From Hymenopus coronatus (Eukaryota > Arthropoda > Insecta > Mantodea > Hymenopodidae), in assembly GCA_030762935.1 (NCBI GenBank), contig CM060891.1, forward strand, positions 3,298,001 to 3,362,000: 64,000 nucleotides of DNA, given 5' to 3'. The position numbers and the translations under genes are program-made. The notes under the pieces are model-generated. The model had not been told where the DNA came from and ran no database searches. It worked only from the letters and a program-made list of their open reading frames with translations. Below are positions 56,223-64,000 of the stretch, piece by piece; within the stretch, counting starts at the first letter, position 1, and each line of letters begins with the position of its first letter.

Positions 56223-56747
56223 TTTTTTTAGATACGGTATTTACATCCTCAGACACTTAGGACATAGGGAAATTCTCTTCTGTCAATAGAGCCACTAAAG
56301 AATGGAATGAATTGTTCCTAGCAGCCTTCCAAGTCTGTCCACTGTCCATGAAGAAATTTAGCGACAGTAAATGGAACTTCTGGAAACTTCAAAATAAAAA
56401 CAAAAAGTTGCATAATATATTGTAAGTGATACAATATTTACATATTATTGTAAATACTTATTGATCATACTGAATAGACATTTAATTAATGAAAGGAAAT
56501 ATCAAAATAATTAATGACTTTATAATTGTCTGTAATTAGATAATATATTATCTTGTTGTCCAAGGCCGTAAAATGTTTTAAAACTGTTAGTTCATATAAT
56601 TTGTAATAATTATTTAAAAACTCGATGTAATTACTTGTAATTGTAGTGTTTGTTCATGTTCTTATTTCTTGCATTATTATGTACATATATTAAACTATAC
56701 CAGCGGGTAATGCGCACTTGCAGAGGAATAAACACATACACGCCCAT
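56223..56747. other. Non-repeat AT-rich spacer
   Basis: Nothing recognised. Confidence 0.3.
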
Positions 56748-57160
56748 TCAACGTTCTCTACCAAATACACAGTAGATAGAGATACCAATATATTTACTAC
56801 TCTATTTTAATATCTTGCAAGAATGAGACACAACGTTTTCAAGAACATCCTCATCTCAAACTAACCTCTCCATGGAACATTTTTCGAGAATGTTTATTTT
56901 CTTAAAAAAGACTCTAACGATATATTTTCAATTTCCTGAAAATAGCACTCTAAAGTCAGGATGAATTTTGCATAACTAGTAAACCGTAAGAAATAAACAA
57001 AATCTTACTACACAAAAAATGTAGATCTGCTTTAAACACACAATTTAAGTCAGATAATTTTTCTTTTCTCTTTTGGAATTAACCATTCCCGAGATATGCA
57101 TTGCTGTAAGTTTAAATTTTTCAAAACTAATACTTTTTTCATAATTACATTGGTTTCACC
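56748..57160 (-). mobile_element. HLE copy, strongly diverged
   Basis: Recognisable as GAGACACAACGTTTTCAAG, CCGTAAGAAATAAACAAAAT and CCGAGATATGCATTGC; probably among the oldest copies here. Confidence 0.6.
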
Positions 57161-57307
57161 ACTAAAACTTTTAAGGTAGAATGAGATTAGTTTCAATTGT
57201 AAAGCGACTCTAGTGACCTAATAACAAATCACCAATGTTGCGTACACAACCTTTTAATGACTAGTGATAAGCATTTTTCAAATATTGCTAGAGAAATTGT
57301 TGTAAAA

Positions 57308-57563
57308 AAGTTAAGCAAGCGAATACTTTTGCTATATTTTAATATGACTCGCGTACTTTGTTTAAACTTAAAGTCCAAAAATAAACAATATATATTTTTA
57401 AAAGTTAGTTACAATGTTACGGTAAGTGGTAGTTTAAGCGGTGGAACCAAGATATAGTAATAATAAAAACTTAAGTAAACGAATACTTTTGGTATATTTT
57501 AATGTAAATCGCGTACTTTGTTGAAACTTAAAGCCCAAAAATAGACAAGATATATTTTTAAAA
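57308..57563. repeat. Diverged direct repeat, about 97-bp units, period 161
   Basis: AAGCAAGCGAATACTTTTGC (57313) and AAGTAAACGAATACTTTTGG (57474) begin two units that both continue through CGCGTACTTTG and AAACTTAAAG to TATATTTTTAAAA. Confidence 0.8.
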
Positions 57564-57970
57564 CTTTGGATAAAGATTCCGCAGGATGTCCAGATTGAAA
57601 ATGTTGAAAATACTAACCTGAGCAATAAAAGTTCACATTGAACGTGTGTCTTGTGATAAATGGGACCACTTTGAGCTGATGTGTCCCACCCACACGCTCG
57701 AATTAAGATATTTTTATATAAAAAACTCGTCGTAAAATGTAAACAACACACTCAATTTTGTCATTTTTACGAACGCACAAATTTACTGCCAACCTATTCT
57801 TTTCACGAAATCCGCGAGTCTTCTGTTCTGTTATGTATGTGTTGCTCGTATTGCTTTGGCGAAATCACTGGAAATGCCTAAAAATTAACTACAAAAAATA
57901 AATAATAATAAATTCATTTATACATTAATCTAGAGAGAATGCTGTTTTTGTTAGCATACTTCAGTGAAAG

Positions 57971-58010
57971 CAGTGGAAATTACTAAAAGCAAATTCACGA
58001 AAATCAGTTT

Positions 58011-58051
<41 letters not shown>

Positions 58052-58195
58052 CCTATAGCTAACCAAGCGCAGGCTTGCTTCGCTCGAATGCTTTGATTAA
58101 ACAGTGGAAATTACTAAAATCAAATTACATGAAGATCAGTTTATACACATACACACTAACCTAGAGCTAACCGAACGCATGCTCGCATACTTTTT
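57971..58195. repeat. Second diverged direct repeat with AC tract in one unit
   Basis: CAGTGGAAATTACTAAAA starts units at 57971 and 58102. Both continue through GATCAGTTTAT/AATCAGTTTATT to CTAACCTAKAGCTAACC. Only the first carries a long AC tract (58013-58048). Confidence 0.8.
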
Positions 58196-58687
58196 ATTTT
58201 TTTAAAGTGCTAGAAGTAAAATACATTACAAACATCATTCTTGAAGTAAAACATTATTGCTTAAAGCGGACAACCGAAACCCACAGAATTGCTATAGAAT
58301 CCCATTTCTTCCTCTGTGCAATAGTGTCAAATCCCTTAGATATCAGCTTGTCATGTCGAGGTATTATTTTTATTAATGTTGGCAGTCACTACCATGATGA
58401 ATAATAGAGACGGAAACAACTACATGAGAGGTCCTAACGGCCGAATAATATACTACGAAATCTGGATCCCCAAAGGAATAAAGACCAAACTTTGTAATAG
58501 GATATTACGGTGAGTAAAGGCGAGAAAACTAATGCCTAAATAGTTTAAGCGGTGGAACCAACGTTTATTATCAATTCTAGATGACATATTAGCTCCTTGA
58601 TGCTCTGAAGTGGATTATAAAGTTAGTTTCATATGTTTATATGATGGTACACTCGCATAGCTTTACCAAATCATACTTTTTTATGTT

Positions 58688-58796
58688 ATCAACGAGTCTT
58701 AAAATGGTATTTGATATTGCAATTTTGGATGCAATGTAAAAGTTTCTATACTTACTATATGTACATAAGTGACAGAGAAACTATTTAATGATAAAT
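58688..58796 (+). mobile_element. HLE 3'-tip fragment, old
   Basis: GGATGCAATGTAAAAG then a worn palindrome TATACTTACTATATGTACATA and GACAGAGAAAC. Confidence 0.5.
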
Positions 58797-58800
58797 AACT

Positions 58801-58925
58801 GAATAGATGCGGAATCATAAGAAGTTTGTCAGCTTTAGCTAACCTCACTCTTGGCTTCAAGCGAGCGCTGGTAGAACAGCTCTGCCATCTGTTCGTGCAA
58901 CACAAAAAGCTGAAATCGATTTCAG
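58801..58925. repeat. Small repeat X, copy 1
   Basis: Shares GCGGAAT, AACCTCACTSTTGGCTT, AAGCGAGCG, GCCATCTGTT and CAACAC in order with 61497-61606. Class unknown. Confidence 0.6.
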
Positions 58926-59197
58926 TCCAATTCGATCTTAACACGACCCTTGTTTCACATGTCATATTCAATACAAATTGAGATCGTTTTGAATACGCAA
59001 GCTTCGAATATAATTTTATTCATCTACTCATGTTGGTCAACTTTTAATTGCGTTGGCGAACCTGTTAACATATACTTTGTTATCTGTGTATTATTTGCAG
59101 GTTTTCAAGTTAAATAATTATATTTGAGAATTTATTACAAACTATAGGAGCCGTAAAAATGATTGTTATAATCTACTACAGAGAAATTTAAAAAAAC

Positions 59198-59770
59198 ATC
59201 TAGTGTGTTCAATTCACATGACTTTCTCTATATCTCTGTAACAAATTATTATTGAAAAGCTTATTTTACCTGCTTCATGATAATCGAGATAAACATTAAC
59301 TGAAACGATCTTATTACTTGCTTCCTTGTAAGTAGAAGGAAAACACTAGGATAGAGTGGTAGTCAAATGTTTTAAAAGCTGGTTGCTATGTGATTGAAAT
59401 CCGTTTCTTTGCATTACCAGGAGTTGACAAGCTTCCGAATGCTGGTCCCCATGGCCGGACTCGCCAAAGCGTCTCGCTTTGGTGTTTCGCAGCGCAGGGG
59501 ATCGTGGGTTCCAGTCCCGCCTTGGGCATGGGTGTTATATGTTTGTGTATGTGTGTGTAAAAAGTAAAATAGAAATTCAGTAATCATACAGTAATCAAAG
59601 TAAACAAATTAAGTAAATAAAAAGTAGGGTGTACAGCGCTGGAGTCCCGATCAGACTCCGGAACTGTATTTTTCAAAAAAAAAAAAAAAAAAATGAGAAA
59701 AGGTTTAACTATTTTACAACTGAAACTAATAACAAGAAATATCTCGAAATCGGTCGACTCCACAAAAAAA
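59198..59770 (+). mobile_element. HLE copy interrupted by SINE5, then cut by another HLE
   Basis: ATCTAGTGTGTTCAATTCAC start; broken at TTCCGAATG (59441) and resumed at ATGAGAAAAGG (59693); ends GACTCCACAAAAAAA where the next HLE begins. Confidence 0.8.
59442..59691 (+). mobile_element. SINE5 copy (tRNA-Leu-like head, poly(A) tail)
   Basis: ATGGCCGGACTCGCCAAAG supplies the A-box arm, CCAAAGCG/CGCTTTGG a strong stem, and GTGGGTTCCAGTCCCGCC the B box. A 150-bp body ends in a 19-A tail (59675-59693). The host HLE sequence is continuous across the insertion, with AATG on both sides as a minimal duplication. Confidence 0.8.
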
Positions 59771-60499
59771 TCTGATGTGTTCCATTCACATGACTTTCTG
59801 TACATATCTGCTAAAATTATTGTTAAAAAGCTTAGGCTTCTCTCTGCTTCAATCTAATCGAGATAAATACAAGCAGTAATGCTTCCTTATAAGTGGCAAG
59901 AAAATAAGGGAATACACTAGGATAAAACGACATTAAAACCTGGTTGCCATGTAGATGAAATGCGTTTCTATGCACTGCCAACAGTTGGCAAATTCCACTA
60001 TGTGAAACGTTTTAAGTATTTTAAAACTGAAACAAATAACAAGCAGTATCTCAAAAATGGTCAGCTCTACGAAAAAAATGTATTGGGCATACATTGCGTG
60101 TTTTAACGAGATCTAAATTATTTGTGTTTAGTAAGTTTTTGTCTATCTTTTATGGTTTACTTGTTATGCAAAATCCAACCAAATTCATTCTAAATAAAGA
60201 GGGCTCCAGAGGCTATTCCCAGAAAATTCAAGATATAAATTTTATTTGTCATGTAAATATCTTAAATAAGCGGTATTTTAATCAAAACTGCTAGAACCAT
60301 TTTTGAGAAAATCAAAGTTCTCGAACATTTTTCTATGTAAAGGACAATTGGGATAGGGGTATTTTTTTGAAAATCTTCGTGTCGCATCTTTAATAAAGCT
60401 TTATATTTAACGGTATTTTCGTTTTAGAGCTATGCTGTCCACACGCACGCCGCACCCACACACACACACACACACACACACGGTCCTTTTTTCTAAAAA
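59771..60499 (+). mobile_element. HLE copy truncated at the CTTTTTTCTAAAAA site
   Basis: TCTGATGTGTTCC start after seven A residues; an AC tract at 60455-60481; ends CTTTTTTCTAAAAA exactly where the next HLE starts. Confidence 0.85.
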
Positions 60500-61422
60500 T
60501 CTGAAGTGTTCCATTCACATGACTTTCTCTACATTTCTGCAACAAATTATTGTTAAAAAGCTTATGCTTCATTTTACTATATACTAAACGAGAAAAAATT
60601 AGCAGAAATTGTCTTATTACTTGCTTCCTTGTAAGTAGAAGTGAAATAAGGGAGTACCATAGGTTAAAGTGATAGTCAAAAGCTGATTGCTATGTGACTG
60701 AAGTTCCTTTGTTTGTATGGATACGAGTTGAAAAATTCCTGTATGAGAAAAGTATGCTTTTTAAGGTTGAAACCAATAACAAGGAATATCTAAAAACGAT
60801 TCACTTCACGAAAAAAAATGTATATAACATAAATTTTGTGTTTTAACGAGCTCTACATTTTCTGTGTAGGAAGTTTTTGTATATCTCTAACGGTTTGCCA
60901 GTTATACACAATTTCGTAAAATACATCCAAAATAAAATAGACTTCAAGGCTATTTCCAGAAAATTCAAGATATATTTAAGGTATATTGAAATTCAAGATA
61001 TGCATTTCATTTTTCGAGTGAATATCTTTAATATACGATATTTCAATTAAAATCGTAATAACCATTTTTGAGAAAATCAAAATGTTCGAAAATTTCTTCC
61101 ATGTAAAGGGTAGCTGGGGGTGGATGGATTCTCTTGAAAATCTTCGTGTCGCATCCTTGGAAGATACTGAAGTTAAACACCAAGTTTGGTATTTTACGGA
61201 CTTTCGTTTATGAGCTAAGCTGTCTACAGACACACACACACACACATATACCTTCTTCTGAAAAGTTTGTTTTTTTTGTTTTTTTTTTTTTTTTTGTTTT
61301 TTTTTTTCTTGTATTCAGGGGTCCCAGAACATATATTTCCGGTAAAATCTCTGTATTGAAATTTTGGGTGGAATACAATAGATTCTCTATACACTATGTA
61401 GATATTACATGTAGAGAAAGTA
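60500..61422 (+). mobile_element. HLE copy, full length, third in a head-to-tail row
   Basis: TCTGAAGTGTTCC start; a small internal duplication of AAATTCAAGATAT near 60960-61000; T-rich expansion 61269-61309; hairpin end CTATACACTATGTAGATATT. Confidence 0.87.
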
Positions 61423-61973
61423 AAAATAGATGAAATTTGCATTATACATGTGATATAAATTTCAAAATTTTGGAATAACAAACTTTCAGTCATACATGAC
61501 AAATAAGAGTATAGACGCGGAATGCTAGGAAGTTTAACCTCACTGTTGGCTTGAAGCGAGCGAGCGAGCGAGCGAGCGCTGCCATCTGTTGGTCCAACAC
61601 GTATAATCACAGTTAGATATCACAACACTGTTATATATATTTAATAGAAGCTGTCTGTCTGTTTCCTTGAATACCCGATGAAACAAAGACGAGGAACTGA
61701 AAGGAAAATTGCTTTACGTCAATCAAGTGGCACGATTCACTGTAATAATTCAATAGCTGCCATTTCAATTATTCACCCTGTGATTGGTTACTGAAATGCC
61801 AAAGCGTGGGGAGAAAACATCGCAACAATGAAACACATCAATTATTAACAAAATTCGGTTACATTAATTTTCTCATCTACAAGGATTCTGATATCCCCTC
61901 ATATAATTATGGTTTATAAATTGATAGGGTTTGAAAAATTCACAAGGAAACTGGAAATCTGCACGTGATTTTT
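61423..61973. other. Non-repeat spacer containing repeat X
   Basis: Apart from repeat X (61497-61606) nothing is recognised. Confidence 0.3.
61497..61606. repeat. Small repeat X, copy 2, with GAGC expansion
   Basis: The AAGCGAGCG of copy 1 is expanded to a pure GAGC tract (61556-61578) before CTGCCATCTGTTGG. Confidence 0.65.
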
Positions 61974-63091
61974 ACTTTCTCTACATGTACTATGTACATG
62001 GTGTATAGAGAAGGTATTGCATTGCACCCAAAAATTCCATACCAAGATTTCACCGGAAATAATATATCCCCTGAATGTCGCCCTCCATGGTGTAATGGTT
62101 AGCATGCTAACTTCATATGCCCAAGGTCGCGGGTTCAAACCCGGCGGAGGACGATGCACTTTTTCGGGCGTAAAAATCCTTAACATGGCTTCCTTCGAAA
62201 GGGAAGTAAAGCCGTTGGTCCCGTGTCGTAGATTTACTGCAGGTAAAAGAACCTCAAGCCTGATTGAGAGGCCTCTGATCTAAATTAATCGGTCTTTCAC
62301 GCCCAATATAGCATGGGAAGTTAAGAACCACAGTAGTTAAAGAGCGTCCATAAATAACACGACATTTCTTTTTCCCCTAAATACAAAAACATTTTAGAAA
62401 ACAGCCGCGCGCGCGTGTGTGTGTGTGTGTGGGGGGGGGGGGGGAGGGGCAGCACAGCTCAAAAACGAAAAGTCCCAACTTGAATAATTTAGTTCAATAT
62501 CTTCCAAGGAAGCGACTTTCATGAAAATCTTTCCACCCCAAACTACCCTTTACATGGTAAAACATTTCGAAATTTTTCATTTTCTCAAAATTGGCTGTAA
62601 CGATTTTGATTTAAAACATTTACATGACAAATAAACTGTATATCTTCAATTTTCTGGGAATAGCCTCTGAAGACCTCTTCATTTTGGATCATTTTTATTG
62701 AATTTTGCATAACTACTAAACCGTAAGAGATAGACAAAAACTTACTATACAAAATATGTAGATCTCTCTATAACACACAATTTATGCAATATACATATTT
62801 TTCGTGGAGTTGGCTGTTTTCAAAATATTCCTTGTTATTGGTTTCAATTTTAAAATACTTTTCTCATTCAGGAGCTTGTCAACTCCACGCAAGGAAAGGG
62901 ATTTCAGTCCCATAGCAACCACATTTTAAAACAGTTGACTATGTGTATTCCCTTATTTCCCTTCTACTTATAAAGGAACTAGTTAATAAGACTGATTCCG
63001 CTAATATTTTAGCATTAAGAAGAAGAACAAGCTTATTAACAATAATTTGTTACAGAGATGTAGAGAAAGTCACGTGACTGTAATGCATCAG
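61974..63091 (-). mobile_element. HLE copy, full length, with SINE1 inside
   Basis: Hairpin ACATGTACTATGTACATGGTG; interrupted at 62077-62372; a CG/TG/G15 tract at 62405-62450 at the microsatellite site; ends GACTGTAATGCATCAGA before six T residues. Confidence 0.87.
62077..62372 (+). mobile_element. SINE1 copy with 10-bp target duplication
   Basis: GTCGCCCTCCATGGTGTAAT head, CGCGGGTTCAAACCCGGCGG B-box arm, full body to ATAAATAACACGAC. Flanked by TCCCCTGAAT (62067-62076) and TCCCCTAAAT (62373-62382). Confidence 0.88.
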
Positions 63092-63140
63092 ATTTTTTGT
63101 AGTAAGTAATAATGCTGATGAATATTTTTGTATTTCAGAG

Positions 63141-63395
63141 GCGTTGCCCGCCATCTGTGGAGCCGCTCTCGCAACACGCAGCCACAAGTGTGACGTCAGG
63201 AGTGACGTAACATGGCCAGCAATGGAAAACAATTTACACGGCGTGGGAAGTGGGCGTGTCTTCCTCATAAGACACATGCTATTTCTGTCGGTTACTGTCC
63301 AGGATGTGCACGTGCTCTGTTTACATTCACAGCGTGACGTCATACCTTCCTTCCGCAGGCTTTTATTTCCCTCTTTGACCATATTGGGAAGCTAG
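63141..63395 (+). CDS. GC-richer open frame / CRE-rich segment, unrecognised
   Basis: After TTTTTGTATTTCAG, which looks like a splice acceptor, one frame is open for 84 codons to a TAG near 63395. The peptide (PAICGAALATRSHKCDVRSD near its start) has no domain I recognise. The same DNA holds TGACGTCA at 63191-63198, TGACGTAA at 63203-63210, CACGTG at 63309-63314 and TGACGTCA at 63335-63342, so it may instead be a regulatory segment. GC content is clearly above the surrounding DNA. Confidence 0.25.
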   Translation, partial: ALPAICGAALATRSHKCDVRSDVTWPAMENNLHGVGSGRVFLIRHMLFLSVTVQDVHVLCLHSQRDVIPSFRRLLFPSLTILGS

Positions 63396-63463
63396 GCTCC
63401 TCAATTGTTTATCTGATGTCTCAAAATCATTAATCCATATAAAATAATGGTAGTATATCTTCT

Positions 63464-63545
63464 ACTTTCTCTACCGCTTACTACCTAACAGTAAGTAGGA
63501 GAAGTGTTACATTCCCTCCAAAATTCAACACCGAGAAGTAAACAA
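63464..63545 (-). mobile_element. HLE hairpin-end fragment, diverged
   Basis: ACTTTCTCTACCGCTTAC hairpin with AAGTAGGAGAAG, then CCAAAATTCAACACCGAG. Confidence 0.65.
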
Positions 63546-63627
63546 AATATATTCATAAAAATATTCCTCACCTCACTTACGCTTATATTTGCATAATAGT
63601 TTTATTTTGTCAAAATAGCTCTGTAAA

Positions 63628-63656
63628 TACGAAGGCCATCCAGAAAGTAACGAACG
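63628..63656 (+). mobile_element. Possible mariner terminal-repeat scrap
   Basis: TACGAAGGCCATCCAGAAAG and TAACGAACG resemble mariner-type terminal repeats. The coding part is absent. Confidence 0.3.
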
Positions 63657-63696
63657 CATGCCTTTTTCTCCGTGTTCTTGCAGACAAACTATACTT

Positions 63697-64000
63697 ACTT
63701 AATTATTTCTATCTACTCCATGCTAATTGAGATAAACATTAGCAGAAATTGTCTTATTACTTGCTGCCTTGTGAGTAGAAGGCAATACACTAGGATAAAG
63801 TATGCTCAAATCTTTTAAAAGCTATATAAAACAATTGAAATACGGTTTTGTTTACATGGCTAGGAGTAAAGCCAAAGAGATCTGAAACGAAGTATAAATT
63901 CCCGTTTGAGAAAAGTTTAAGCAGTTGAAAATTGAAATTAATAATAAGGAATATCTTGAAAACGGTTAACTCAAAACAAAACAAAAATACTATGACGTAA
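63697..64000 (+). mobile_element. HLE copy running off the window
   Basis: Tip lost; from TATTTCTATCTACTCCATGC through the CACTAGGATAAAG subfamily block to CTATGACGTAA at the window edge. Confidence 0.78.

Overview
Organism and overall character. This is AT-rich animal nuclear DNA, and an arthropod seems most likely. The reasons are several tRNA-derived SINE families, Jockey-type LINE remnants, DD34D mariner remnants, a solo-LTR-like insertion and no bacterial gene organisation. The species cannot be read from the sequence. I recognise no complete host gene. Almost every long open frame is a shadow of a repeat.

Main content. One interspersed repeat family of about 0.83-0.86 kb per full copy, here called HLE (Helentron-like element, my own label), is present in about 70 pieces on both strands and covers roughly 60% of the window by my hand tally. 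In its own orientation a copy starts with TCTGATGTGTTCCATTCACATG and ends with an imperfect 40-bp palindrome closing in TGTAGAGAAAGT. A 12-bp inverted repeat (ACTTTCTCTACA) sits 22 nt inside the first end and at the very tip of the other. A purine/pyrimidine microsatellite lies at one fixed internal site. Nearly every copy sits in an A/T homopolymer, with no target duplication. This combination (asymmetric terminal inverted repeats, terminal hairpin, internal microsatellite, insertion into a T-T or A-A site) is what is known of non-autonomous Helentron/Helitron2 elements such as Drosophila DINE-1, so I infer that class; no Rep/helicase gene is present. Strands given for HLE copies use TCTG as the 5' end.

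Layout. 0.1-14 kb: HLE copies, a LINE 3' end with a zinc knuckle (4.4-4.8 kb), a poly(A)-tailed insertion (5.6-6.0 kb) and tRNA-derived SINEs (2.0, 2.65, 7.6 and 8.1 kb). 14.9-15.9 kb: a dead mariner. 16-24 kb: HLE copies including a 211-bp two-ended derivative, a candidate host exon (21.8 kb), a mariner 3' end (23.1 kb) and a promoter-like CRE/X-box/CCAAT/E-box cluster (23.45 kb). 24.2-25.5 kb: a 1.3-kb TATG/TGTG microsatellite grown inside one HLE copy. 26-36 kb: HLE copies, two abutting SINEs, a 96%-identical fold-back insertion (31.8 kb) and a three-unit tandem duplication (33.5-34.4 kb). 36-50 kb: HLE copies, nested HLE-in-HLE insertions, SINEs and a solo LTR (44.0 kb). 50.1-53.3 kb: a Jockey LINE inside an HLE, itself split by a second LINE carrying two 5S-rRNA-like modules. 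54-64 kb: HLE copies, divergent duplications (57.3-58.6 kb), a small GAGC-bearing repeat, SINEs, and a GC-richer CRE-rich open frame at 63.1-63.4 kb.

The elements form a readable stratigraphy. HLEs are the oldest layer and insert into each other at the same internal A/T runs. SINEs, LINEs, a solo LTR and a fold-back element later landed inside HLEs, often with visible target duplications.
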